64,000 nt of DNA from CAYSFW01 sp964620675 (lineage in GTDB: Bacteria; Pseudomonadota; Gammaproteobacteria; UWMA-0217), in NCBI GenBank assembly GCA_964620675.1, contig CAZUJU010000003.1, forward strand, positions 50,010-114,009, given 5' to 3'. The translations under genes were made by a program, and so were the position numbers. Shown in pieces: positions 36,362 to 44,967 of this stretch; positions within the stretch are counted from its first letter, which is position 1, and every line of letters starts with the position of its first letter. Below the pieces are notes generated by a model. The model saw nothing but the letters and a program-made list of their open reading frames with translations. It searched no databases and was not told the origin of the DNA.

Positions 36362-37657
36362 ATGAATCAAAAGACCGTTACTGTAATCGATAACGCCAGC
36401 GGCAAGCAGGTCGTACTGCCTGTGCTCGATGGCACCGATGGCCCGGAAGCGATCGATGTGCGCGCGTTGTACCAGCAACTCGGGTATTTCACCTACGACC
36501 CAGGTTTCATGTCGACCGCAAGCTGCCGCAGCGCAATCACCTATATCGACGGCGAGCGTGGCATTCTGCGTTACCGGGGTTACCCGATCGAACAACTCGC
36601 CGAGCACGCGACCTATATCGAAACCTGTTACCTGCTGCTCTATGGCGAACTGCCAGAAGGCGACGAATTGCCGCGCTTTGAAACCCTGATACGCGAGCAC
36701 TCGATGATGCACGAGGCGCTGCGTCGGTTTTACAGCGGCTTCCGCCACGATGCCCACCCGATGGCGACGATGGTCGGGGTGGTAGGCGCGCTGTCGGCGT
36801 TCTACCCCGACGCCGCCGATGTCCATAACCCGCGCGTGCGGGAAATCGCGGCTCATCGCTTGATCGCCAAAATGCCGACGATCGCAGCCTGGAGTTATAA
36901 GTACGCGATGGGGCAGCCGTTCATCTACCCGCGCAATGACCTTGGCTATACCGAGGATTTTCTACGCATGATGTTCGCGGTCCCAACCCGCGATCATGAA
37001 ACCAATCCGGCCATCGTTCGCGCCCTCGATCTGATTCTGATCCTGCATGCGGATCACGAACAAAATGCCTCGACCTCGACGGTTCGTCTCACTGGCAGCT
37101 CCGAGGCGAATCCGTTCGCGGCGGTCTCGGCCGGGATTGCTTCGTTGTGGGGTCCGGCTCATGGCGGCGCAAATGAGGCCGTGATCCGCATGCTCGAGGA
37201 AATCACCGAGTCGGGCAATCTCAAGCACTACGTAGATCGCGCCAAGGACAAGGACGACCGCTTCCGTCTGATGGGGTTTGGTCACCGCATCTACAAGACC
37301 TATGACCCGCGCGCCAACATTATCCGCAAGGTTTGCCACGACCTGTTGGACCAGCTGCAAATCAACGCCCCCCTATTCGATACCGCGCGCGAACTCGAGC
37401 GCATCGCGCTGGAGGACGACTACTTTGTCGAGCGCAAGCTGTACCCCAACGTCGACTATTATTCAGGTTTGATTCTGCGCGCGATCGGTATCCCGATGGA
37501 GATGTTCACCGTGATCTTCGCGCTGGCGCGGACGGTTGGCTGGATCTCGCATTGGAATGAGATGATGAACGATCCGGAATCACGCATTGGACGCCCGCGT
37601 CAGCTATATACTGGAAGCGTTGAACGCGACTATCCCGTGCCGGAGAAGCGTGGGTGA
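36362..37657 (+). CDS. gltA: Citrate synthase (type II, GltA)
   Basis: 431 residues. Condenses acetyl-CoA and oxaloacetate. The N-terminal regulatory part typical of NADH-inhibited hexameric enzymes is present. The active-site His regions LHADHEQNASTSTVRLTGSS and GFGHRIYKTYDPRA, with Asp in the C-terminal NVDYYSGLILRA segment, are intact. AAGGAGTC upstream of the ATG is the ribosome-binding site. Supplies acetyl-CoA oxidation after beta-oxidation. Confidence 0.97.
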   Translation: MNQKTVTVIDNASGKQVVLPVLDGTDGPEAIDVRALYQQLGYFTYDPGFMSTASCRSAITYIDGERGILRYRGYPIEQLAEHATYIETCYLLLYGELPEGDELPRFETLIREHSMMHEALRRFYSGFRHDAHPMATMVGVVGALSAFYPDAADVHNPRVREIAAHRLIAKMPTIAAWSYKYAMGQPFIYPRNDLGYTEDFLRMMFAVPTRDHETNPAIVRALDLILILHADHEQNASTSTVRLTGSSEANPFAAVSAGIASLWGPAHGGANEAVIRMLEEITESGNLKHYVDRAKDKDDRFRLMGFGHRIYKTYDPRANIIRKVCHDLLDQLQINAPLFDTARELERIALEDDYFVERKLYPNVDYYSGLILRAIGIPMEMFTVIFALARTVGWISHWNEMMNDPESRIGRPRQLYTGSVERDYPVPEKRG

Positions 37658-37737
37658 TGGGTTGCGACTTGGCAATCCGGCAGGCGTTTGGTAATTTCGT
37701 ATATTAATGTTTTCTAAAATATCCAGGAGTTGAGCCG

Positions 37738-37941
37738 ATGAGCATCGATCGTGTCGTACTGGCATTCGCAGGCGTGGTCATTTTAGCGTCCGTGCTGCTT
37801 GGCGTGTATCACAACCTGAATTGGCTCTGGCTGACCGGATTCGTGGGCGTCAACCTGCTGCAATCCGCGTTCACCGGTTTCTGCCCGTTGGCGATGATTC
37901 TTAAATCGATGGGCGTGAAGCCCGGCGAGGCGTTCAACTGA
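37738..37941 (+). CDS. DUF2892 (YgaP-type) small inner-membrane protein
   Basis: 67 residues with two helices. LTGFVGVNLLQSAFTGFCPL is the family signature, followed by KSMGVKPGEAF. Such modules occur alone or fused to rhodanese (YgaP). CAGGAG before the ATG supports the start. The conserved Cys in GFCP may be functional in sulfur chemistry; function here is unknown. Confidence 0.88.
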   Translation: MSIDRVVLAFAGVVILASVLLGVYHNLNWLWLTGFVGVNLLQSAFTGFCPLAMILKSMGVKPGEAFN

Positions 37942-37958
37942 GTCCGCGCTGACACATT

Positions 37959-37998
37959 AGGTAGCGCTGGCCCCGAATCTACGGGGCCAGCGCTACCT
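37959..37998. terminator. Perfect 17-bp stem-loop between convergent genes
   Basis: AGGTAGCGCTGGCCCCG pairs without mismatch with its complement around loop AATCTA. There is no T-tract on either side. Placement between convergent genes suits a bidirectional terminator or a transcript-end stabiliser; a mobile REP-like repeat is the alternative. Confidence 0.65.
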
Positions 37999-38015
37999 CG
38001 GGCGGGCCCAACCGC

Positions 38016-38663
38016 TTAAAGATGGAATACCGCAATCAAAACGGCCAATAGCGCCAGTGCCGTGTGCAACCGCAATATGGGGTCGTGAATTAACCAGCTA
38101 AACTGCCGGCTTGACTGCGCGGTTTCAGCGTCGGCTTCATTGACGTCCGGCTCCGGTCTGATCGGGCGTTCCTGCTCTTCCCAGCCGATCGTCAGCCACA
38201 GCGTCACGCCAACCACGGCGAGAATCACAAAATTGACCGGTTCAAACCGGATCCATTGCGCCAACATCACCAGTACCAGGCTTAAGCCACCGATCCAGTA
38301 AACCGGCCGCGCGGAGAGCCAGTTCTGCATCAGGTAGGCTGCCAGCAGCAACAGACTGATGGCGATAACGGTCATCAGCACAGCGACCGCGAAGTGGTGC
38401 GATGCGAGGAAAGCGCCGATATAGCCAAAGTCGTTGAAATCGGCCACCTGCGTGGCCGGATCGAGATTCGGCGACTGGATCGACAAACGGGTAAAGTCGC
38501 GCACCAGCCATAACGCGGCGAGCAGGATCGGATACAGCGCTACGATCGCGGCGGTCACTGCGAGAATCGAGCGCAGCAGTGGCGGTTCGCTGCGAATTCC
38601 GTGCGAGAAATGGGGGCGATCGGAGGCGACGGGCGTCTTAGCTGTCTCGTTTTCGGGATTCAC
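38016..38663 (-). CDS. Multi-span membrane protein of unknown function
   Basis: About 215 residues with four to five membrane helices, a polar loop after the first (RDFTRLSIQSPNLDP...) and an acidic cytoplasmic stretch (EEQERPIRPEPDVNEADAE) before the last. No family recognised. The start is uncertain: the frame has no ATG near thrC, so a GTG just after the thrC stop is proposed; TTG codons at 38678 and 38711 inside the thrC end are alternatives. Downstream of alaC-hom-thrC and probably read from that transcript. Confidence 0.6.
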   Translation of the reverse strand: MNPENETAKTPVASDRPHFSHGIRSEPPLLRSILAVTAAIVALYPILLAALWLVRDFTRLSIQSPNLDPATQVADFNDFGYIGAFLASHHFAVAVLMTVIAISLLLLAAYLMQNWLSARPVYWIGGLSLVLVMLAQWIRFEPVNFVILAVVGVTLWLTIGWEEQERPIRPEPDVNEADAETAQSSRQFSWLIHDPILRLHTALALLAVLIAVFHL

Positions 38664-38670
38664 GACCGGG

Positions 38671-39813
38671 TTACTCAAGGTTGTCCATGATCGCCCGGCG
38701 AACCGCTTCAAGTTCGGCGGGTACGGCGATCATCGCGGCGGTACTTTGCTTGATCGCGGTATCGGGGTCCTTAAGGCCATGTCCGGTCAGGGTGCAAACG
38801 ACCGTGCTGCCTTCCGTGATCCTGCCGGATGCGATGTCGCGCAATGCACCCGCCACGGAGGTGGCCGACGCCGGCTCGCAGAACACCCCCTCACTTTCGG
38901 CCAGAAGCTTTTGCGTGGCCAGAATCTCGACATCCGTGCACTCGTCGAACCAGCCGTTCGATTCCTCCCGCACCCGCCAGGCTGGTTCCCAGGATTGCGG
39001 ATGCCCGATCCGAATCGCGGTCGCGACGGTTTCAGGCGCGTCCACCATGTGCCCGCGTAAGAACGGCGCGGCGCCCGCGGCCTGATAGCCGACCATGCGC
39101 GGACGGGTGCTGACCAATGCATTGCTTGCGTACTCGCATTGCCCATCGCAATAGGCACACGCAGCGGTCACGACCTGGCCCGGAACCGCGGCGTATTCGC
39201 TGTAGCCAATCCAGTGCGCGGTGATATTGCCGGCGTTGCCGACTGGCAGACAGTGGTAATCCGGAGCGCGACCGAGTTCCTCTACGATTTCGAATGCCGC
39301 GGTTTTTTGTCCCTGCAAGCGAAACGGGTTGATCGAATTGACAATCGTCACGGGCGCGTGGTCGGCAACCTCCTTCACCAAACGCATGCCGTCGTCGAAA
39401 TTGCCCTTGAATTGAATCACCACGGCGCCATGAATCATCGCCTGGGCGAGCTTACCGAGCGCGATCTTGCCATCGGGTATCAGCACGAAACAGGTAATGC
39501 CGGCGCGTGCCGCGTACGCGGCGGCCGCGGCGGAGGTATTGCCGGTCGAGGCACAGATAATGGCGCGACTGCCGGCCTCAACCGCCTTCGTCACCGCCAT
39601 GGTCATGCCACGATCCTTGAACGATCCGGTTGGATTGAGTCCTTCGTATTTGACGTAAAGTTCGACCGCCCGCCCCAGTTCGCGCGGAATACTTTCGAGC
39701 TTGATCAGCGGCGTGTCGCCCTCGCCAAGACTGATGATGCGCGTGTCCGGGCTAACCGGCAGGCGCTCGCGGTAGCGTTCTATTAATCCGGTGTAACGAT
39801 TTCTGAAAGACAT
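38671..39813 (-). CDS. thrC: Threonine synthase with an unusual Cys-containing insertion
   Basis: 380 residues, fold-type II PLP enzyme. PLP Lys66 lies in NPTGSFKDRG, the phosphate loop is VGNAGNITAHW (~191-201), and ASTGNTSAAAAAYAARAG is intact. Converts phosphohomoserine to threonine. Compared with the usual short IGYSEY...TRxPRM join, residues ~208-234 form an extra loop with Cys219, Cys222 and Cys226 (ACAYCDGQCEY), which could bind a metal or form a disulfide. It stays in frame, so the enzyme is probably functional. Ends the alaC-hom-thrC group. Confidence 0.92.
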   Translation of the reverse strand: MSFRNRYTGLIERYRERLPVSPDTRIISLGEGDTPLIKLESIPRELGRAVELYVKYEGLNPTGSFKDRGMTMAVTKAVEAGSRAIICASTGNTSAAAAAYAARAGITCFVLIPDGKIALGKLAQAMIHGAVVIQFKGNFDDGMRLVKEVADHAPVTIVNSINPFRLQGQKTAAFEIVEELGRAPDYHCLPVGNAGNITAHWIGYSEYAAVPGQVVTAACAYCDGQCEYASNALVSTRPRMVGYQAAGAAPFLRGHMVDAPETVATAIRIGHPQSWEPAWRVREESNGWFDECTDVEILATQKLLAESEGVFCEPASATSVAGALRDIASGRITEGSTVVCTLTGHGLKDPDTAIKQSTAAMIAVPAELEAVRRAIMDNLE

Positions 39814-39818
39814 CGACG

Positions 39819-41129
39819 CTAACCCAAGGTCTCGACGCGGATGCGAGTCACCGCTCCGGACACCACCGGGAGGGCCTCGATCAAGCCGATCGCGGTGTTC
39901 ATATCGCCTTCGCGCACACGCTGGGTCAGCAGGATGACATTGGCTTCGGTTTCGCTTTCGAGCGGTTCCTTCTGGAGAAACGCTTCGATGCTGATGCGCT
40001 GATCGGCAAGTATTCGCGTGATCTCGGCCAGCACACCCGGCTGATCCTTGACCCGCAGGCGTAGGTAGAAACCGGTTTCGGTCTCGGCGGCGGGAAGGAT
40101 CGGCATTGCCGAGAGGGCACCCGGCTGAAACGCGAGGTGCGGCACCCGGTTTTCGGGGTCGCCGGTCAAGGTGCGGACCACATCGATGATGTCCGCAACG
40201 ACTGCCGAAGCGGTCGGCAGGGCGCCGGCCCCGGCGCCGTAATACAGCGTCGAGCCCACCGCATCGCCGTGCACCAGGACCGCATTCATAACGCCGTCGA
40301 CATTGGCGATCAGACGTCGGGCCGGTATCAGTGTCGGGTGCACGCGCAATTCGATGCCTTCGGCGCGGCGCCGGGCGATCCCCAGGTGTTTGATGCGGTA
40401 GCCGAGCTGCTCGGCGTAGGTGACGTCCTGCGGCGTGATGCGGGAAATACCTTCGATTGCGACCCGCTCGAATTGCAACGGAATCCCGAAGGCAATCGAG
40501 GCAAGGATGGTCAGCTTATGGGCGGCGTCGATGCCCTCGACATCGAAGGTCGGGTCGGCTTCCGCGTAGCCCAGCGCTTGCGCCTCGGCCAGCACGTCTG
40601 CGAAATCGCGGCCCTTGTCGCGCATCTCGCTCAGAATGAAATTGCAGGTGCCATTGATAATGCCGGCGACCCAGTCGATCGTGTTGCCAGCGAGCCCCTC
40701 GCGGATGGCCTTGATCACCGGGATGCCACCGGCGACAGCGGCCTCGAATGCGACCATAACGCCCTTCGCTTGCGCCGCGGCGAAAATCTCATTGCCATGC
40801 CGTGCGATCAACGCCTTGTTTGCGGTCACCACGTGCTTGCCCTGTTCAATCGCTCGCAGCACCAAGGAGCGCGCCGGTTCATAACCGCCGATCAGTTCGA
40901 CGATAATCTCGGTCTCCGGGTTATCGACCACGGCCAGGGCGTCTTCGCAAATCGAGATGCCTTCGAGCGGTAGCATTTCGGGATTTTTGATATCGCGCGC
41001 GGCGGCTTGTACCACTGCGATCCCGCGCCCTGCGCGCCGGGTGATTTCATGGGCGTTACGCGCCAGCACGGTGACGGTACCGCCACCGACGGTACCCAGG
41101 CCGAGAATGCCAATTTTGACCGGTTTCAA
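39819..41129 (-). CDS. hom: Homoserine dehydrogenase
   Basis: 436 residues from a TTG start, chosen because AGGAG lies eight bases upstream and the protein then begins as in the family (KPVKIGILGLGTVGGGTV). The NAD(P) site GLGTVGGG, catalytic region GIINGTCNFILSEM and substrate region EADPTFDVEG are present; a C-terminal ACT domain (~350-430) suggests threonine feedback. Reduces aspartate semialdehyde to homoserine. Five bases upstream of thrC; the frame continues before the TTG but without a ribosome-binding site. Confidence 0.94.
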   Translation of the reverse strand: MKPVKIGILGLGTVGGGTVTVLARNAHEITRRAGRGIAVVQAAARDIKNPEMLPLEGISICEDALAVVDNPETEIIVELIGGYEPARSLVLRAIEQGKHVVTANKALIARHGNEIFAAAQAKGVMVAFEAAVAGGIPVIKAIREGLAGNTIDWVAGIINGTCNFILSEMRDKGRDFADVLAEAQALGYAEADPTFDVEGIDAAHKLTILASIAFGIPLQFERVAIEGISRITPQDVTYAEQLGYRIKHLGIARRRAEGIELRVHPTLIPARRLIANVDGVMNAVLVHGDAVGSTLYYGAGAGALPTASAVVADIIDVVRTLTGDPENRVPHLAFQPGALSAMPILPAAETETGFYLRLRVKDQPGVLAEITRILADQRISIEAFLQKEPLESETEANVILLTQRVREGDMNTAIGLIEALPVVSGAVTRIRVETLG

Positions 41130-41158
41130 CGCAGTCACTCCTGTCTGAATTCGTGATA

Positions 41159-42349
41159 TTAGTCGAGCAATCCGTCGCGACGGAACATCTGGCGAATGCC
41201 GCGCAGCGCCTGACGTGTGCGGTGTTCGTTCTCGATCAGACTGAAACGTACATGATCGTCGCCGTACTGACCGAAACCGATTCCGGGTGAAACCGCGACC
41301 TTGGCGTCCTGCAGCAGTCTCTTCGAAAACTCGAGCGAACCGAGCGCGCGGTAAGGCTCGGGAATCGGCGCCCACACAAACATCGTCGCCTTCGGCCACT
41401 CGACATGCCATCCGACCGATTCGAGTCCCTCGCACAACACATTGCGGCGGCGTAGGTACATGTCACGGATGTCCGCGACGCACTGCTGGTCACCCTCCAG
41501 CGCGCTGATCGCGGCCACCTGAATCGGCGTAAACATGCCGTAGTCGAGATAGGACTTCAGGCGGCCCAGCGCATGCACCAGCGCCTTGTTGCCACACATG
41601 AAGCCGACGCGCCAGCCTGGCATATTGTAGGTTTTGGACAAAGTGTAGAACTCGACCGCGACTTCCTTGGCGCCCGGCACTTGCAAGATCGAGGGCGCTT
41701 CGTAGCCATCAAAGGTGATCTCGCCGTAGGCCAGATCATGCACGACGTAGATTTCGTGCTCGCGGGCGATGTCGACAACCTGTTGGAAAAAATCCAGTTC
41801 GACGCACTGCGCACTCGGATTCGCCGGAAAATTCAGGATCAGCATCTTCGGCTTCGGCCATGAATCGACGATCGCCTTGTGCAGTTCGTTAAAAAAATCG
41901 ATCCCCGGTACCAACGGAACATGGCGAATATCGGCACCCGCGATCACGCAGCCATAGGGGTGGATCGGGTAAGCCGGATTCGGCACCAATACCGCATCGC
42001 CCGGACCAAGCGTCGCTAGCGCCAGGTGTGCAAGCCCCTCCTTTGACCCGATGGTCACGATGGCTTCGGTTTCCGGGTCGATCTCAACGTTGAATTTACG
42101 CTGGTACCACTGACTGATCGCGCGCCGCAACCGGGGAATGCCGCGCGACACCGAGTAGCGATGGGTATCTTCGCGCCGCGCCGCTTCGACCAGCTTTTCG
42201 ACGATGTGCCGCGGCGTTGGCTGATCCGGGTTGCCCATCCCGAAGTCGATAATGTCTTCTCCGCGGGCGCGGGCTTCCGCCTTCAACTGATTGACGATGT
42301 TGAAGACGTACGGAGGAAGGCGCTTGATGCGTTGAAATTCGTCGGCCAA
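41159..42349 (-). CDS. alaC: Alanine transaminase AlaC (class I/II aminotransferase)
   Basis: 396 residues. Transfers amino groups between glutamate and pyruvate. PLP Lys239 in TLSKTYNMPGWRVGF, DLAYGEITFDGYEAPS and NFPANPSAQ are characteristic of AlaC. alaC-hom-thrC is a common gammaproteobacterial order, 30 bases before hom. Confidence 0.92.
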   Translation of the reverse strand: MADEFQRIKRLPPYVFNIVNQLKAEARARGEDIIDFGMGNPDQPTPRHIVEKLVEAARREDTHRYSVSRGIPRLRRAISQWYQRKFNVEIDPETEAIVTIGSKEGLAHLALATLGPGDAVLVPNPAYPIHPYGCVIAGADIRHVPLVPGIDFFNELHKAIVDSWPKPKMLILNFPANPSAQCVELDFFQQVVDIAREHEIYVVHDLAYGEITFDGYEAPSILQVPGAKEVAVEFYTLSKTYNMPGWRVGFMCGNKALVHALGRLKSYLDYGMFTPIQVAAISALEGDQQCVADIRDMYLRRRNVLCEGLESVGWHVEWPKATMFVWAPIPEPYRALGSLEFSKRLLQDAKVAVSPGIGFGQYGDDHVRFSLIENEHRTRQALRGIRQMFRRDGLLD

Positions 42350-42456
42350 GGTGACACCGGAAAAGATGGGAAAGTCCGTAACTTTAACCAGCGGACTCTC
42401 GTAGCGTCAACGCAACAATGCGGTCGGCGGGCCGCAATCGCCCGATACCGCCGCGC

Positions 42457-43209
42457 TCAGGCCAATTTTCGGAATACGCGCTTTTGGTACAACCCGCCGC
42501 CGAAGGTCGTCTTCGCGCGCGCGTCGAGTTCGCGCTCCGCCGGCAGCCAGTGGTCCAGTTCGTGGCGCCAAAGATCGAGCGCGAACGGTTCGAGCCAACG
42601 CAGCACGGGATACATGAAATAACGCAGCGGACTCCAACCGGCCGGGAGATGGTAGTCGACCAGAATCAGATGACCGCCGGGCTTGAGTACACGCAGAGCC
42701 TCGGCGAGGCTTGCACGACGAACCGCTGCGGGTTGCTCGTGCAGTAAGAAAAATACCACGACGTGATCAAAGGCCGCGTCCGTAAACGTCAACTCGGCCG
42801 CATTCTGGTGATGCAGGCGGAGGTTACCGAGGTGGTTGGCCTTGCCTCGCAGATTCTCAAGCTGAACCTTGGCAACGTCGACGACGTCGAGTTGTCCGTA
42901 CGGCCCGAGATGCACGGCCAGACGTTGGGAGAAATCGCCATAGACACAGGCCAACTGGAGCACCCGCATCTGGGCGTTCGCCTGGAACTCGGCCAAAACC
43001 TCGTTGCCGAGACGCCGGTAATTGCCCCAGAGTATTAAATTGACAACCAACGGATGGTCGAAGATCTGGAGGCCGCGCGGGTGCAGGTACGCCCACCAGT
43101 AAACGCGCTCAAGATATTCGGGAATCGCCACGGGCACTGGCTCAGCCCCTTGTACCGCCGCTTCTTGCACGCCACCCAAGCCTTTTCGTGCCAACCCGAC
43201 CGACTTCAT
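42457..43209 (-). CDS. rquA: Rhodoquinone biosynthesis protein RquA
   Basis: 250 residues, SAM-dependent methyltransferase fold but of the RquA type. Family-specific stretches are IPEYLERVYWWAYLHPRGL, LILWGNYRRL, VLQLACVYGDFSQRLA (SAM loop, ~83-98), FFLLHEQPAAVRR and FALDLWRHELDHWLP, ending GGLYQK. RquA converts ubiquinone to rhodoquinone, the low-potential quinone used with fumarate reductase in anaerobic or redox-stressed respiration. Ubiquinone methylases UbiE/UbiG lack these segments. It lies alone between alaC and the convergent/divergent small genes. Confidence rests on recall of the family pattern. Confidence 0.85.
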   Translation of the reverse strand: MKSVGLARKGLGGVQEAAVQGAEPVPVAIPEYLERVYWWAYLHPRGLQIFDHPLVVNLILWGNYRRLGNEVLAEFQANAQMRVLQLACVYGDFSQRLAVHLGPYGQLDVVDVAKVQLENLRGKANHLGNLRLHHQNAAELTFTDAAFDHVVVFFLLHEQPAAVRRASLAEALRVLKPGGHLILVDYHLPAGWSPLRYFMYPVLRWLEPFALDLWRHELDHWLPAERELDARAKTTFGGGLYQKRVFRKLA

Positions 43210-43382
43210 GAATTCGTTCCCCCTTGCCGTGAGATGGTTATCGATTAGCGCGACTTATGCTAGGTAACGCGATTGCGATACGCATCACTCCCCGCTACCG
43301 ACGCCGTGATCAACGAATTTCCGGTCAGCGCATGTTAGGATCTGTGACTCAAGAAATCGCGCCGAGTGTCCGAAATCGCGCC

Positions 43383-43754
43383 ATGAAGCTCACTGAAGAC
43401 CGCAGTCCAGTCAAGTACATCATTACCAGTTACAGCCCAGGCGTTTTAAGCATCAACCGTAGCGATTACGCCGCGGGCATCATCGTTACGCCGGACGCGC
43501 TGCACGCGGATTGGGCAGTTTCACATCCGGAAAATATCGACGCAGCGACCGTCACACGGCTTTTGGCGATGCAACCTGAACTTGTGATTATCGGTACGGG
43601 GCCGAGATTGGTATTCCCACCGTCGGAGACGCGTGCCTTATTCGCGGCGCACGGAATCGGCTGCGAAGTCATGGACAGCGGCGCGGCATGCCGCACCTTC
43701 AATCTGCTGATTGGCGAGGGGCGACGCGTGGTGGCGGCCATCCTGCCGCCATAA
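43383..43754 (+). CDS. Mth938-like domain (DUF498) protein
   Basis: 123 residues. The pattern PELVIIGTGPRLVFPP (residues ~70-85) and GCEVMDSGAACRTFNLLIGEG at the end are diagnostic of this small alpha/beta family, related to human NDUFAF3/AAMDC. Bacterial members have unknown function, sometimes near protein export or respiratory genes. The ATG at 43383 fits the usual family N-terminus; longer versions are possible in frame. Convergent with rpoS, 20 bases apart. Confidence 0.85.
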   Translation: MKLTEDRSPVKYIITSYSPGVLSINRSDYAAGIIVTPDALHADWAVSHPENIDAATVTRLLAMQPELVIIGTGPRLVFPPSETRALFAAHGIGCEVMDSGAACRTFNLLIGEGRRVVAAILPP

Positions 43755-43774
43755 CCCGCCGCGGTAGGCAGGGA

Positions 43775-44734
43775 TCAATCGACCAGCAAGGCTTCTTCCG
43801 AAAATCCCCGCATTAGCAGGGTTTTACGAAGCTTACGCAGCGCCTCCATCTGGATTTGGCGCACACGTTCGCGAGTTACACCCAGCTCGGTGCCAACCTC
43901 CTCCAAGGTCGCGGCTTCATAGCCATGCAGGCCGAAACGCCGCACGATGACTTCGCGCTGCTTGACGTCAAGTTCCTTGATCCAGGAATCGACCAGATGG
44001 ACGATATCGCTGTCGTGAATCAGGGTGTCCGGTTCGGGAAAGACCGTGTCGGAGAGGGTTTCCATCACCGTACGGTCGTTGTCCTTGCCGTAGGGTACGT
44101 CAAGCGATGTCACATGCTCACTGACATCAAGGAGATTCGCGATCTCGGCGAGTGGTTTGTCGAGCGCCTGCGCGACCTCGTCCGGCGAGGGATCGCGGTC
44201 GAGTTCCTGGGTCAGGCGGCGCGCAGTCCGCAGGTAGATATTGAGTTCTTTGATCTTGTGGATTGGAAGCCGGATCGTGCGGGTTTGATTCATCAACGCG
44301 CGTTCGATCGTCTGACGTATCCACCATGTGGCGTAGGTTGAAAAGCGGAAGCCCTTGTCAGGATCAAATTTTTCAACCGCTCGAATCAAGCCGAGATTGC
44401 CCTCTTCGATCAGGTCGAGCAGCGTCAAACCCCGATTCATGTATCGCCGCGCGATTTTTACGACGAGCCGGAGATTGCAGACAATCATTTTCTTACGGCC
44501 CAATTCGTCACCCTTGCGGGCGAGACGACCGTAGTAGACCTCCTGTTCCGGCGTCAATAAAGGCGAATATTCAATTTCTTTCAAATAGAGCTGGGTCGCA
44601 TCGAGATCGCCACGTACCACGCTCGGCTCCGCGACGACCGGTTTGGCGCCGGCGTCGAGTTCCTCGGGTTCGTCGCGTAAATCGGGCACGGCAAGTCGGT
44701 CATCCAGTTCATCCTCCACAACACGCTCCTCCAC
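43775..44734 (-). CDS. rpoS: RNA polymerase sigma factor RpoS
   Basis: 319 residues from a GTG preceded by AAAGGGGGT at good spacing; an ATG 54 bases upstream would add 18 residues. Region 1.2 (DATQLYLKEIEYSPLLTPEQE), region 2 (NLRLVVKIARRYMNRGLTLL, FRFSTYATWWIRQTIERAL), region 3 and region 4 (GVTRERVRQIQMEALRKLR) are all present. The short 1.1 region and GLHGYEAATLEEVG are RpoS- rather than RpoD-like. Stationary-phase and stress sigma factor. The start sits beside a GAAATA-GT-TATTTC dyad. Confidence 0.9.
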   Translation of the reverse strand: MEERVVEDELDDRLAVPDLRDEPEELDAGAKPVVAEPSVVRGDLDATQLYLKEIEYSPLLTPEQEVYYGRLARKGDELGRKKMIVCNLRLVVKIARRYMNRGLTLLDLIEEGNLGLIRAVEKFDPDKGFRFSTYATWWIRQTIERALMNQTRTIRLPIHKIKELNIYLRTARRLTQELDRDPSPDEVAQALDKPLAEIANLLDVSEHVTSLDVPYGKDNDRTVMETLSDTVFPEPDTLIHDSDIVHLVDSWIKELDVKQREVIVRRFGLHGYEAATLEEVGTELGVTRERVRQIQMEALRKLRKTLLMRGFSEEALLVD

Positions 44735-44749
44735 GTGGACCCCCTTTGG

Positions 44750-44763
44750 GAAATAGTTATTTC
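44750..44763. promoter_or_regulatory. 14-bp palindrome in the rpoS leader
   Basis: GAAATA-GT-TATTTC lies just before the rpoS ribosome-binding site. It could be a protein site or a small hairpin affecting translation. The remaining 44764-44967 upstream region is AT-rich and presumably contains the promoter. Confidence 0.3.
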
Positions 44764-44967
44764 GGAAAACGCAACCAGTGTACCCCATTCACGATACCCG
44801 AACATTAGGGTTTGCACCAGTGAGGATACCTTTACACAAGAGATCATATCCTTGTTTGGGGTATTGTTTTTTAACGAACGATTTGATCGGCCAAGCGCCC
44901 TGGGAACGGCTCCACGGTTCGGAAGACGCCGCGTGGCGCCTGCGCGGGGTGACGCCGCGGGCCGTTC

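Noticed and set aside
41130..41435. ~100-residue N-terminal extension of homoserine dehydrogenase
   Set aside because: Lies antisense to the end of alaC, has Arg-rich shadow composition, and the TTG at 41129 has a proper AGGAG and family start.
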